From assembly GCF_002531755.2 (NCBI RefSeq), contig NZ_CP034998.1:2480001-2544000 (forward strand): 64,000 nucleotides of DNA, written 5' to 3'. Position 1 is the first letter of the stretch. The number at the start of each line of letters is the position of its first letter. Shown here one piece after another: positions 8,588-17,194 of this stretch. A model generated the notes under the pieces. That model searched no databases and was not told the DNA's origin. It worked only from the letters and a program-made list of their open reading frames with translations. The position numbers and the translations under genes are program-made. The stretch comes from Rhizobium acidisoli. Its GTDB lineage: Bacteria; Pseudomonadota; Alphaproteobacteria; Rhizobiales; Rhizobiaceae.

Positions 8588-9412
8588 TCACATTCGCCTG
8601 TATCTGGCGCGGAATTCGCGGGGACTGCAGCCCTCCCGCTCGTGGAAGACCCGTGAAAAATAAAAGGGGTCATCCAGACCGATCATGGCGGCAACCGCTT
8701 CGATTTTTTCGTCGGTGGTAGCCAACAGCTGTTTGGCATGATCCATACGTGCCCGAAGCTGAAATGCCTTGGGCGGCAGCCCCGTTTCAAGCGTGAACCG
8801 CCGGCGCAATGTTGCCGGAGACATCTGGTGCTCGGCGGCAAAGGCGGCGAGGTCGAGCGGTTGCATCGCCCGCCGCCGCAGCGTTTCGACGATCACGGCC
8901 ATGTCGGGCCTTTCCTGGCGTCGATCAGCCGCTCCGATTGCCTGTCTGGCGGCCGATATGACGATGCGATGCAGCATCAATGCCGCCGACGCTTGCCCCA
9001 GGTGGGTATCGTCGAGCAGATCGGCATGGAGCATTCCGAAGATTCGCGCCACGTCATCGAGGCGATGCAAGGCGACGACCGGATGTCGCTCGGCAATGAT
9101 CCTCAGCCTGACGAAGTCCCGCGTGAAGGATCCTTCGAAAAGCGCCCAGCGCTCGTCCCAGCCGTCTTCGTCGGGAGAATAGGAATGCGCGCGGTTGGGA
9201 AACAGCCAGAACAGGGCAGGCCCGGTCAGGCTGAGGCGGCCACTGGCGGCGGTCTCCAGCCAGCCCTGCCCGCGCTCCACCAGCACGACGGCGAAACTCG
9301 GAAGTTTCCGGTCGGTCACCGAATGGCGTGCATGCTGCCTGCCGCTTCCGGTGACCGCCAGTCCGCCGGCCGCGCCAAGCGGCGTTCTGTAAATGGCCTC
9401 GGCCTGTCTCAT
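8588..9412 (-). CDS. AraC family transcriptional regulator
   Basis: A 274-residue regulator. The N-terminal cupin-like sensor region (about residues 1-150) contains the FPNRAHSYSP strand typical of AraC effector domains; the C-terminal 100 residues carry two helix-turn-helix motifs, MSPATLRRRFTLETGLPP and the family signature around AAMIGLDDPFYFSRVFHEREGCSPREFR. It is divergent from the phytanoyl-CoA dioxygenase-like gene, with a 97-bp shared promoter region, so it is likely to regulate that gene. Confidence 0.92.
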   Translation of the reverse strand: MRQAEAIYRTPLGAAGGLAVTGSGRQHARHSVTDRKLPSFAVVLVERGQGWLETAASGRLSLTGPALFWLFPNRAHSYSPDEDGWDERWALFEGSFTRDFVRLRIIAERHPVVALHRLDDVARIFGMLHADLLDDTHLGQASAALMLHRIVISAARQAIGAADRRQERPDMAVIVETLRRRAMQPLDLAAFAAEHQMSPATLRRRFTLETGLPPKAFQLRARMDHAKQLLATTDEKIEAVAAMIGLDDPFYFSRVFHEREGCSPREFRARYRRM

Positions 9413-9509
9413 GATGAGCGAAAAGTCCAGGTACCAGTTTCCTCTATGTCGGTTAGTCCTGCAGATCAGATAAATAAAGGCAACTCAATTCAAGCTGGGG
9501 AAGGCTGAA

Positions 9510-10433
9510 ATGTCGATTGCCGCCGAAGTCATGCAGGCCAGAACACCGGAATTTTCCCTGACCGCCCACGGCAAAACCTTGGCTGCGGAGCGGATCGGCT
9601 GGCTGACGCCGACCGATCCGGCCATCGGCGTCGACGCCATCCGCCGCCGCTACCAGAAGGATGGCTATGTCTGGCTGAAAGGTCTTCTGCCGCGGGCAGC
9701 TGTCATCGATTTCCGTGGCTGGGTGTTCGAACGCCTCGCGGTGACAGGACTGGTCGAGCCCGGCAGCGATTTTTCGCAAGGGATTGCGTCGGCCGCCAGC
9801 GTCGACTGGAGCCTGGCGGACCGGCGGCTGATGTCGCTTGTCCGCTCCGCCGCCTATGAAGGTTTTTGCGCACAGCCGCCGCTCACCCGCTTCATGGATG
9901 ATTTCCTGCAGGGCATCTCCTATCTGCACAAGCGCAAGATCATGCGTTTTACCAAGCCGGGAACGCCGACGGCCACACCCGCTCACTACGATCTCGTCTA
10001 TCTCCGCGGCGGCACCAGTCGGCTGGCAACGGCGTGGATTCCGATCGGCGACATCCCTGCCGAAATGGGCGGCCTCGTCTACCTCGAAGGTTCGCACGCG
10101 CTTGGAGTCAAGATGGAGGCGAAGTTCCAGGCCGCAAGCGGCGATCTTTCTGCGGAAGAGCGGATCAGCGCCTATAACAGTCACATGACGGAAGGCGGCT
10201 GGGTCTCGAAGGATCTTCCCGATATGGCCGAGCGCTTCGACACCCGCTGGCTTGCCGCCGATTATGAGGCCGGCGACGTTGTGCTCCACTCGCCCTACAT
10301 GATCCACGCCTCGACCACCAACCAGGACAGCAGCCGGCGGCTGCGCCTCTCCACCGACATCAGATATCAGAATGTCGACGACGAGATCGACGCCCGATGG
10401 AACAACCATTGGAGCCTCGGCGATATGCTGTAG
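9510..10433 (+). CDS. Phytanoyl-CoA dioxygenase (PhyH) family protein
   Basis: A 307-residue Fe(II)/2-oxoglutarate-dependent oxygenase. The iron triad is visible: His159 and Asp161 (HYDLVY) and a distal His266 in DVVLHSPYMIHAS, with Arg279 in RLRLSTDIRYQ as the likely 2-oxoglutarate anchor. EMGGLVYLEGSHALG is the typical PhyH core loop. It would hydroxylate a small organic substrate in the cytoplasm; the substrate is unknown. ATG at 9510 has GGGGAAGG just upstream. The divergent AraC gene is its likely regulator. Confidence 0.88.
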   Translation: MSIAAEVMQARTPEFSLTAHGKTLAAERIGWLTPTDPAIGVDAIRRRYQKDGYVWLKGLLPRAAVIDFRGWVFERLAVTGLVEPGSDFSQGIASAASVDWSLADRRLMSLVRSAAYEGFCAQPPLTRFMDDFLQGISYLHKRKIMRFTKPGTPTATPAHYDLVYLRGGTSRLATAWIPIGDIPAEMGGLVYLEGSHALGVKMEAKFQAASGDLSAEERISAYNSHMTEGGWVSKDLPDMAERFDTRWLAADYEAGDVVLHSPYMIHASTTNQDSSRRLRLSTDIRYQNVDDEIDARWNNHWSLGDML

Positions 10434-10562
10434 CCCGGCTTCAGCGCCCCAGCGGCGAAGTGTCGGGACCTTACTGCCGCCGTGAGCGTTGATGGTCCAA
10501 GCCTTGAATCGGTTGCATGACTGACCGACTTATGGCTGGGACCGAACCGCTCGAGTTGCCTG

Positions 10563-11486
10563 ATGCCGCGCACGAACCTGAACGATATCCTGATCTTCAT
10601 GGCCGTCGTCGATGCCGGAAGTTTTATCGCCGGCGGCCAGGCCATGGGCCTGTCCCGCTCGGCGGCTGGAAAGGCCGTCATCCGCCTCGAAGACCGGCTC
10701 GGCGCACGTCTGCTCAACCGCACGACGAGAACGCTGAGCCTGACCGATGAAGGGCGGGTATTTTACGAGCGCGGCCTGCAGATCCTTGCGTCGGTCGACG
10801 AGGCGGAAGCGAGTCTGGGAGGCCAGAGCGGCATGCCGCGCGGCCTTCTCAGACTGACTGTACCCGATGCCTTCGGCCGGCTCGTCGTGCTGCCCCTGCT
10901 GGAAAAATATCTTCACGCCTGGCCCGACATCCAGATCGAGGTGAGCTTTACCGATCACCTCTCCGACATCATCGAGGACGGCTTCGATCTGGCGATCCGG
11001 ATCGGCGCCGCGGCGTCGGATACCCGGCTGGTCTCGCGCGTGATCGCCACCTACAAGACGCGCCTCTGCGCCTCGCCCTCCTATCTCGCCGCGAACGGCG
11101 AGCCGCGCGAAATCGACGATCTCGCAGCCCACGACTGCCTGATTTTTGCCAACCGCAATCAAAGGCAAGGCTGGCGTTTTCGTGGCAAGGGCGGTTCCTG
11201 GATCAAGGCGCAGGGGCGCAGCCGCCTGCGGCTCGACAGCGGCGAGGCGATCCGCGACGCTGCTCTGGCGGGATTGGGCATCGCGCTCCTGCCCGATTTT
11301 CTCATCGCCGGCGATCTCGCCGCCGGGCGTCTCCGGCAGGTCCTGCCCGACCTGGAAGCCGATGACGCCAAGATCGTCACGCTCTACCCCGACAAGCGCC
11401 TGCTGGAACCGCGCATCCACCGTTTCGTCGAACTGATGGTCGAGGCGCTAGGGCATGAGAGATCGGGCGCGCGCTCATCGCCTTGA
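10563..11486 (+). CDS. LysR family transcriptional regulator
   Basis: A 307-residue LysR-type regulator. The N-terminal winged helix-turn-helix runs from residue 5 to about 65 (ILIFMAVVDAGSFIAGGQAM, then SAAGKAVIRLEDRLGARLLNRTTR in family style), and the rest is the periplasmic-binding-protein-like effector domain with DLAIRIG and GIALLPDFL blocks. It belongs to the CrgA/YafC-like group that often represses neighbouring oxidoreductase genes. Its last 12 bp overlap the convergent MFS gene. No obvious divergent target: the 129-bp gap upstream holds nothing else. Confidence 0.92.
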   Translation: MPRTNLNDILIFMAVVDAGSFIAGGQAMGLSRSAAGKAVIRLEDRLGARLLNRTTRTLSLTDEGRVFYERGLQILASVDEAEASLGGQSGMPRGLLRLTVPDAFGRLVVLPLLEKYLHAWPDIQIEVSFTDHLSDIIEDGFDLAIRIGAAASDTRLVSRVIATYKTRLCASPSYLAANGEPREIDDLAAHDCLIFANRNQRQGWRFRGKGGSWIKAQGRSRLRLDSGEAIRDAALAGLGIALLPDFLIAGDLAAGRLRQVLPDLEADDAKIVTLYPDKRLLEPRIHRFVELMVEALGHERSGARSSP

Positions 11487-12731
11487 TACGGAAGCACCAA
11501 CATCGGCAATCGCCCTGTCGAAACCGCGGAAACTTTTCAAGGCAAGGGGAAAGAGAGTGGCGACGAGATAGGCAAGCCCGGTGAGCAGCAGCGCCGCGGC
11601 AAGACCGATCGTGCTGATCAGCGCACCGCCGACAAGGCCGCCGAAGGGAATGAGGGCGAAGCAGAGGGCGGTATTCAATGCGATGACGCGGCCGGTCAGC
11701 GGCTTGGGGATGCGCTCGAAGATCACCGCCGACAGGATCGGGTTGAGGAAGCCCGAGGCGAATCCTCCGATGGCCAGGGTCGTAAAGACAACGCCGAGCG
11801 GCGCATCCAGCGCAACAACGAGAAAACGCGGAAAGCCGGTCAACAGGAAGGCCACGGTATAGACCATCAGGCGCGGCATCCGCTCGCCAATTGCTGCAGC
11901 AATCGCCGCACCTGCGATCGACGCGCCGGCGAATGCCGCAAACATCGCTCCCAGCAGTTCCGGACCGTGGCCGGAATCACGTGTCCAGACAGGCAGCAGC
12001 ACCGCATGATAGGCCTGGTCCAGCAGATTGGTGATCGCCACCATGACGACGATGCTGACGAGCACCGCATCGCCGCGCAGAAAGCGCCAGCCTTCGCGGA
12101 GATCGTCGAGATAAGAAGCCCTCTCGGCCGGTCGGGCGCCGGATGGCCCTGGCGTGCGCCGCATATCGGGGATGCCGACGGCGACGATCAGCGCGGCGGC
12201 GGCGAAGGTGGCGGCATTGACGAGGAGCGCCTGGCCCGGCCCGATCAGGCCGATCAGCGCACCGGCGCCGGCCGCACCCGCCGTCGAGGCCAGCCGCTCG
12301 ATGGCGCTGGCGACGCCGGTCACCCGTTCGAGCGGCACGTTCGCCAGCCTGGCGATATCGGGAACCATCGCCTGCTTGGCGGCGTCGGAAGGCCCACGCA
12401 GCACGCCCATGGCAAAGACGACAGGCAGCAGCACCGGCATGCCGAGCAGGCCGAAGAAATCGAGCAGCGGCACCAGCCCTACCGCGACCACCGAAGCGGT
12501 ATCGCAGACGATGGCGATGCGTTTGGCGCCGACGCGGTCGATCAGCGGCCCGCCGAGCGCCTTGGCGACGACATAGGGCAGCATCTCCACCATCGCCGTC
12601 ACGCCGGTCAGGACAGGACTGCCCGTCGTGCTCAACACCAGCCAGGGAATAGCGATGGTCGACAGCCGCGTGCCGGAAAGCGAACATGTCTCGGCTGCGG
12701 CAAGCGCCAGGAAGGGCCTGGCCCTCCTCAC
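11475..12731 (-). CDS. MFS transporter
   Basis: A 418-residue major facilitator with about 12 hydrophobic segments, beginning MRRARPFLALAAAETCSLSG; it resembles MFS_3/enterobactin-exporter-like efflux proteins. GPLIDRVGAKRIAIVCD is the cytoplasmic loop 2-3 motif A. Start is GTG at 12731, overlapping the stop of the ArsR-type regulator gene (GTGA), so the two are translationally coupled. An efflux function controlled by its co-transcribed regulator is inferred; substrate unknown. Confidence 0.9.
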   Translation of the reverse strand: MRRARPFLALAAAETCSLSGTRLSTIAIPWLVLSTTGSPVLTGVTAMVEMLPYVVAKALGGPLIDRVGAKRIAIVCDTASVVAVGLVPLLDFFGLLGMPVLLPVVFAMGVLRGPSDAAKQAMVPDIARLANVPLERVTGVASAIERLASTAGAAGAGALIGLIGPGQALLVNAATFAAAALIVAVGIPDMRRTPGPSGARPAERASYLDDLREGWRFLRGDAVLVSIVVMVAITNLLDQAYHAVLLPVWTRDSGHGPELLGAMFAAFAGASIAGAAIAAAIGERMPRLMVYTVAFLLTGFPRFLVVALDAPLGVVFTTLAIGGFASGFLNPILSAVIFERIPKPLTGRVIALNTALCFALIPFGGLVGGALISTIGLAAALLLTGLAYLVATLFPLALKSFRGFDRAIADVGASVSRR

Positions 12732-13378
12732 GCCTCGTCCTCCCCTTCGCGATGCGGAAGGCGGCCCGGATAGGGAAAGGCGTGCAGCATGACATAGAAA
12801 GGAACCATGTCGGAGTTCCGAGACGCCGCCTCGCCCAGCGGCGGGGCCGCCCGCATCGCTTCCAGAATGATGCCGGTCAGCCGTTTCGTCAGAGCCTCGG
12901 CCTGATCAGCCGTCATCGGAATAATGATGTCATCGGCCGCCGTCGCCTTGCGCCACTCCGCCGGCAGTTCGGCATATTCCTCCAGCGCCTGCTGCATCTG
13001 GCCGACCTGCAGCGAGAGCGCCGCCTGGTTGAAAGCGAGGTCGAGATCGAGTGCCTCTCCCTCGGCTTCGCTTGGCGGCACCGAGGTCAGCTCATGGCTG
13101 GCGCGCCACCAGCGATCGCGCCGTGAGGCATGCGGCGCCTCCTCGATGAAGCCATATTGGGCAAGCTGGCGCAGATGATAGCTCGTCGCACCGCTGTTCA
13201 GGCCCAGCCGCGCGGCGAGTTGCGTTGCCGTGGCAGGCCCATCGATCCTCAGCATGCCGAGCATGCGCAGCCGGACAGGATGGGCCAGCGCCTTCAGTGC
13301 CGTCGGTTCGGGCACGACGCGGCTGACGGTGCGGGAGGCGACGGCATCTGCTGCGGGCTTAGGGTGCGGATGTTTCAT
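12728..13378 (-). CDS. ArsR-type winged-helix transcriptional regulator
   Basis: A 216-residue regulator with an ArsR/HTH_20 DNA-binding domain at residues about 25-95 (LAHPVRLRMLGML, ATQLAARLGLNSGATSYHLRQLAQYGFI). The remaining 120 residues form a ligand-sensing region without the metal-binding Cys of SmtB proteins, so an organic effector is more likely than a metal. It is co-transcribed with the MFS gene that follows. The promoter region carries three TTTGCAAA units at 14-bp intervals (13393-13428), the likely operator. Confidence 0.9.
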   Translation of the reverse strand: MKHPHPKPAADAVASRTVSRVVPEPTALKALAHPVRLRMLGMLRIDGPATATQLAARLGLNSGATSYHLRQLAQYGFIEEAPHASRRDRWWRASHELTSVPPSEAEGEALDLDLAFNQAALSLQVGQMQQALEEYAELPAEWRKATAADDIIIPMTADQAEALTKRLTGIILEAMRAAPPLGEAASRNSDMVPFYVMLHAFPYPGRLPHREGEDEA

Positions 13379-13392
13379 GCTTCAAGCATATA

Positions 13393-13428
13393 TTTGCAAA
13401 CATATCTTTGCAAATATTTCTTTGCAAA
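13393..13428. promoter_or_regulatory. Triple TTTGCAAA array (candidate operator)
   Basis: The self-complementary octamer TTTGCAAA occurs at 13393, 13407 and 13421, an exact 14-bp period, in the 72-bp gap before the ArsR-type gene. Read on the minus strand the units overlap the expected promoter. Repeated, evenly spaced palindromes suggest cooperative binding of dimers, most simply autorepression by the ArsR-type protein. Confidence 0.65.
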
Positions 13429-13450
13429 AGTGATGCACCTTCCCGCAGGC

Positions 13451-14563
13451 TCAATCCTCCCGGAGCGTGAAGACCGCGCAAGGATCGGCGATGCCGCGCA
13501 GGGTGTGCTCTCCGAGCGGCATCAAGGGCGTCGCCGTATTCGCCGCCACCGCGCCTGAGATCAGCACGGTTCGGCCAAGCGGCTTGCAGAGCCCTTCCAG
13601 CCGGCTGACCAGATTGACCGCGGGGCCGATGGCGGTAAAGTCCAGCCGGTCGGCCGCACCGATATTGCCCCACAGGATCTCGCCGAAGTGCAGCGCCGCG
13701 CCGAACGGCAACGGCGCCAGCCTTTGCGACTGGCGCACCTGGTCGAGATGAACCATGCCGGCGCGGCTGGCGGCGACTGCCCGCAATGCGGCCTCGCAGG
13801 CCTCCCGGTCTCCTTCGATCGCTCCGCCGGAAGCCGCGGTCACCGGAAAGATCGCCAGCACGCCGTCGCCGATGAATTTCAGCACCTCGCCGCCGAAGGC
13901 GTGCACGGCGCCTGCGACGCGGTCGAAATAGGCGTCCAGCGCGGTGATCATCTGGTGAGGCTCGGTCACCTCGGAGAGCGCGGTGAAGTCGCGCAGATCG
14001 GCACAGAGAAGAGCGGCTCGGATGGTCTCGCCAGTGCCGCGGGCAAGCGCGCCGGCCTGCACCCGGGCCGCACTGCGCCGGCCGAGATAGGCTTCGAGCA
14101 GCGCGGCCCGCGCCTCCCGCGCAGCAAGTGCGGCAAGCGGCGCAGCGGCAAAACGCGCGACCTCGCGCAGCAGGCTGATCGCGGCCGGGCCGAATGCACT
14201 GTTCCCTGCCTCGTTGGCAACCCCCGCCCAGCCGAGCAGCGGGCCGTCCGATGCCTGATTATCCTGTGCAGGCCCGATCCTCGTCTCCCACACCGGCCCA
14301 AGACCGGCCAGCCACTCGCGCCCGGCTTCGCTCTGCGGAGTGGCGGCAAAGGCCAACGCCTCGATGACGGCCCCGGTTTCAGCCCGCCACAGCCAGGTGC
14401 GCCGCGCGATGATCGGATGCGGCACCGATAGCGTCAGCGCGCCGCCCGAAAGCGGCAGACCTTCAGCCAAGAGCCGGCGCCCGAGCTCGGCCAGAAACCG
14501 TTCGGGACCGGGCGAGGCACCGGCCTCGTCAACCAGCCAGGCAAGGGGAGACGGCAGATCCAT
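13451..14563 (-). CDS. Adenylate/guanylate cyclase domain protein
   Basis: About 370 residues with a C-terminal class III nucleotide cyclase domain (roughly residues 200-365). The metal-binding Asp residues lie in LLCADLRDFTAL and FIGDGVLAIFP, the purine-specifying Lys precedes the latter (EVLKFIGDG), and FTAIGPAVNLVSRLEGL holds the transition-state Asn/Arg. The N-terminal half is a poorly conserved soluble region without membrane helices. ATG at 14563 (MDLPSPLAW) is preferred over 14671, whose extra 36 residues look non-coding; neither start has a good ribosome-binding site. Would make cAMP or possibly cGMP; the signal sensed is unknown. Confidence 0.88.
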   Translation of the reverse strand: MDLPSPLAWLVDEAGASPGPERFLAELGRRLLAEGLPLSGGALTLSVPHPIIARRTWLWRAETGAVIEALAFAATPQSEAGREWLAGLGPVWETRIGPAQDNQASDGPLLGWAGVANEAGNSAFGPAAISLLREVARFAAAPLAALAAREARAALLEAYLGRRSAARVQAGALARGTGETIRAALLCADLRDFTALSEVTEPHQMITALDAYFDRVAGAVHAFGGEVLKFIGDGVLAIFPVTAASGGAIEGDREACEAALRAVAASRAGMVHLDQVRQSQRLAPLPFGAALHFGEILWGNIGAADRLDFTAIGPAVNLVSRLEGLCKPLGRTVLISGAVAANTATPLMPLGEHTLRGIADPCAVFTLRED

Positions 14564-14757
14564 GCTGCAACATGACACTGCCCCGGGACGTCCGCAAGGA
14601 TGCCTTCTGGAGCCTGTCGACACCTTGTGCCATTCCTGCGCAGACAATTCCTGTCGCGAATCTTCCATCACGGGGAAAAGCGAAAAATAACGCTTTAAAC
14701 TTGCGCCGTTTTAATTTCATTATGCGGCCGTTCGTCATCGTGTAATTGAGGGGTACG

Positions 14758-14982
14758 ATGGGCACGATATTCTGGCCGAAAGATCCGCTGGATGGGAATG
14801 ACATGACGCTGCTGACGTCGATCCTTCGGCGGTGGTGCGAAAGGTATCAGGTCGAGCTGACGGCGGAGGAAAGCAGCCGCAAGGCAAAGGAACTCGTCGA
14901 ATGGTTCGAATTCGGCGTCAAGGATCCGATCGAGCTCGCGGAACTGATCGATGACAAGCACTGGCTCGTCAGCAGGATCTGA
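14758..14982 (+). CDS. Small conserved-type hypothetical protein
   Basis: A 74-residue acidic protein (starts MGTIFWPKDPLDGNDM, ends LIDDKHWLVSRI) with no signal peptide or membrane helix. The middle is helical in character (SRKAKELVEWFEFG). ATG at 14758 is preceded by GAGGGG; an ATG at 14803 and a TTG at 14746 are alternatives. I do not recognise the family. It sits divergent from the cyclase gene with an AT-rich 190-bp shared upstream region. Confidence 0.6.
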   Translation: MGTIFWPKDPLDGNDMTLLTSILRRWCERYQVELTAEESSRKAKELVEWFEFGVKDPIELAELIDDKHWLVSRI

Positions 14983-15054
14983 CCCCTGAGGCTGCGGAAA
15001 ATTTCATAGGAAAAGGCCGGGCGAAACTTCGCACCGGCCCTCGTCAACTTGCCT

Positions 15055-15187
15055 CTAAAGCGCGTCGCGATCTTTCAGATTCGCTCCTTGCGCTTTAGGT
15101 CTTTGTTTTCCGCATGTCGTTGCGGCAAAAGCGCTTCGCGCTTTGCCTGGGAAAAGCGCTGCACACTTTTGCGCGACATGCTTTAAC
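15055..15187. repeat. Intergenic repeat of the AAAGCGC/TTTGCCTGGGAAAA family
   Basis: A roughly 130-bp non-coding block with internal inverted pieces (GCGACATGC near the end answers GCATGTCGTTGC near the middle). The core GCGCTTTGCCTGGGAAAA recurs, with the same surroundings, at 48158-48290. It is a dispersed intergenic element of the rhizobial kind rather than a gene. Confidence 0.7.
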
Positions 15188-15195
15188 CAAGGCCT

Positions 15196-15516
15196 TTAGT
15201 CGTCATCCCGCCAGCGACGGTCGCGATCCCAGCGCCGCTCATGGCCCCAGCGCGGGCCGTCCCAATCGCGGTGGCGTCGCTCCCAGCCCCAACGCGGCGG
15301 GCCACCGTAAAATGCCACCGGCGGCGGGCGTCGCCAATTCGGCCGGCATTCGCCCCAGCGGGTCAGATGCCAGCCGCGGCCGCACGCATAGTCGACCTTC
15401 GTGACATCGCTTGTGACTTTGCTCTGGACATTGATTGTCCCCATCGGCATCGCCTCAGCCGTACCGATCGAGAGGCTGCCAGCGAGCAAGGCAGCCGCGA
15501 TAGAAAGTGCCTTCAT
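15196..15516 (-). CDS. Small secreted protein with GCG...CRPN motif
   Basis: A 106-residue exported protein. An N-terminal signal peptide (KALSIAAALLAGSLSIGTAEA) precedes a short linker and the motif ACGRGWHLTRWGECRPN, which matches the GCG/CRPN prefix found before low-complexity tails in rhizobial small proteins. The tail is Trp/Arg/Asp-rich (repeated RWDRDRRW-like units). ATG at 15516 has GGAG eight bases upstream; ATG at 15528 is possible. Function unknown. Confidence 0.75.
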   Translation of the reverse strand: MKALSIAAALLAGSLSIGTAEAMPMGTINVQSKVTSDVTKVDYACGRGWHLTRWGECRPNWRRPPPVAFYGGPPRWGWERRHRDWDGPRWGHERRWDRDRRWRDDD

Positions 15517-15601
15517 CGAAAACTCCATTTCATCCAGCCGCCCTGACCTTATGGCCGCCAAATTGAACTGGAGATGAACTGCACGTTCATGTTTAGACGA
15601 G

Positions 15602-15626
15602 AAAAACGGGCGTTTTCGGACGCCCG
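15602..15626 (-). terminator. Rho-independent terminator
   Basis: On the minus strand CGGGCGT-TCCGAA-ACGCCCG forms a 7-bp stem followed by five T. It lies downstream of the SRPBCC gene and should end its transcript. Confidence 0.7.
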
Positions 15627-15699
15627 ATCGGGGTGTTGACAGGCCGCTTTTCCCGCGGCGCCAAGCGCTTGCGGGCGCCCGCTGCCCGTAAAAAATCGT

Positions 15700-16146
15700 T
15701 CATGTTCTGCCGTGAAAACTGTCAGGACCGGGATCGCGCCCGGCGGCGACTTCGATCAGCCGTCCAAGGTAGTGCGCCCAGCCTTCCGCATGGCCGGCGC
15801 ATTGATCGGCGCTCGGCAGGCCGCTATGGGTCAGCCGCAGCAGCGTTCCGTCTCCTTGCTCGATCAGGTCGATCTCGACCAGACTGGACCCGGGCGGCAC
15901 CACCTCGCTGCCGTCCCAGCCGAAGCTATAGGCAAGGCGATGAACCGGCACCACCTCGCGAAACGAGCCGCGCGCAAAGCGAGCGCCGGTGACGTTGACG
16001 AGGTAGAGCCCGCCCGGCTGCGGCTCGACCTGAGCCTCCGTTCCCATCCAGCGCAGAATCTTTTCCGGGTCGGTCATCAGCGCAAACACCGCCGCCGGCG
16101 GCGCCGCGATATGCGCCTCGCGGTGAACGACGAGGGGATCTTGCAT
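15700..16146 (-). CDS. SRPBCC domain (AHSA1-like) protein
   Basis: A 148-residue START/Bet v1-like ligand-binding protein of the AHSA1/CalC group. Typical pieces are REAHIAAPPAAVFALMTDPEKILRWMG at the N-terminus (in two blocks), the PGGLYLVNV strand, and GWAHYLGRLIEVAAG in the long C-terminal helix. Such proteins bind hydrophobic small molecules and are often encoded beside ArsR regulators, but none is adjacent here. ATG at 16146 matches the family start. Confidence 0.87.
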   Translation of the reverse strand: MQDPLVVHREAHIAAPPAAVFALMTDPEKILRWMGTEAQVEPQPGGLYLVNVTGARFARGSFREVVPVHRLAYSFGWDGSEVVPPGSSLVEIDLIEQGDGTLLRLTHSGLPSADQCAGHAEGWAHYLGRLIEVAAGRDPGPDSFHGRT

Positions 16147-16376
16147 GTCTCTCTCCCATGGTTGTCATGGCCTGCCCTCGCCTCAGGCGGGATCGGCGGG
16201 TCATGCGGTGTAGATTGGGTGTCCTCATCGGAAACATGTAGGCAAACGTGTGCGTTCAGCAAGGGCAGTCGGGGCGCCGTTCTCGACATTGCCGGACACC
16301 GGCGGCGCCGCTCCTTGCGCATTGCAGAAAGCATTTCGCCCTATTGCCAGCTTGCCGCCTTGCCCCTATTGTCCCC

Positions 16377-16515
16377 GCCGTTCTCAGGGCGGGGTGAAAG
16401 TCCCTACCGGCGGTATGCAGTTTCGATTGCGAGCCCGCGAGCGCCTTCTTAAGGAAGGGTCAGCAGATCAGGTGAGATGCCTGAGCCGACGGTCATAGTC
16501 CGGATGAAAGAGAAC
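16377..16515 (+). promoter_or_regulatory. FMN riboswitch (RFN element)
   Basis: The conserved RFN blocks appear in order: TTCTCAGGGCGGGGTGAAAG, TCCCTACCGGCGGT, AGCCCGCGAGCG, GTCAGCAGATCAGGTGAGAT, GCCTGAGCCGACGGT and ATAGTCCGGATGAAAGAGAA. It lies 83 bp upstream of the lumazine synthase gene on the same strand, so it should repress ribH2 when FMN is abundant. No strong U-tract terminator is visible between the aptamer and the gene; a short GC hairpin near 16528 could act on translation or termination. Confidence 0.97.
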
Positions 16516-16597
16516 GTGCGTTCCTGCCGCCCTTGCGGCTGTCGGGGACGTTCGTGATCGCCTTGGGTGATGTGTCTGTTCGCCAAAGGAGATTACC

Positions 16598-17032
16598 ATG
16601 ACACCCACCCGCTACGCCTTTATCAAAGCCAGCTGGCACGCCGACATCGTCGACCGCGCCCTTGACGGCTTCTACCAGCTCGTGCCGCCCGAGCAGGTCG
16701 ACGTGTTCGATGTTCCCGGCGCCTTCGAAATGCCGCTCCTTTCGCGCGACCTTGCCGCAACCGGGCGCTATGCCGCCGTCGTTGCCGCCGCTTTCGTCGT
16801 CGACGGCGGAATTTACCGCCATGAATTCGTCGCCCAGGCCGTGGTCGACGGGCTGATGCGCGCCGGCATGGATACCGGCGTGCCGGTCCTGTCGGTTTCG
16901 CTGACGCCGCATCAATATCAGGAAACCGAGCACCACAAGCAGATCTACCGGGCACACTTCGTCGAGAAAGGGCGGGAGGCCGCAAAGGCCGCGCTGACGA
17001 TCGGCAAGACACGCGCCGCACTTGCCGCGTAG
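16598..17032 (+). CDS. ribH2: 6,7-dimethyl-8-ribityllumazine synthase, type II
   Basis: A 144-residue lumazine synthase that condenses 5-amino-6-ribitylaminouracil with dihydroxybutanone phosphate, the penultimate step of riboflavin synthesis. It begins TPTRYAFIKASWHADIVD and contains the VFDVPGAFEMPL substrate loop and HKQIYRAHFVEKG. The sequence is of the divergent RibH2 type described from Brucella and Mesorhizobium, which forms decamers, rather than the housekeeping RibH1. A good AAAGGAG site precedes the ATG. It is monocistronic behind an FMN riboswitch; other riboflavin genes are not in the window. Confidence 0.94.
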   Translation: MTPTRYAFIKASWHADIVDRALDGFYQLVPPEQVDVFDVPGAFEMPLLSRDLAATGRYAAVVAAAFVVDGGIYRHEFVAQAVVDGLMRAGMDTGVPVLSVSLTPHQYQETEHHKQIYRAHFVEKGREAAKAALTIGKTRAALAA

Positions 17033-17054
17033 CAAGGCTGATCCTTCGAACCGA

Positions 17055-17080
17055 GGCGGCGGGATCGATCCCGCCGTCTT
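17055..17080 (+). terminator. Terminator after ribH2
   Basis: GGCGGGATC-GATCCCGCC is an 18-bp perfect palindrome followed by GTCTT, 25 bp after the ribH2 stop. Stem is strong; the T-tract is short. Confidence 0.55.
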
Positions 17081-17194
17081 CATCCGGTCAATTCCGACAG
17101 AATAATTGATTCGACGCCCTCGCCGCGCTGTGGTCCACTCGACCCCGACATGTATCGCCATTCTTAACGCATCCAGAACCCCAAGGAGCTGAAG

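Noticed and set aside
15016..15041. Hairpin GGCCGG-GCGAA-AC-TTCGC-A-CCGGCC after the 74-aa gene
   Set aside because: A good stem but no T-tract follows; termination cannot be claimed from sequence alone.
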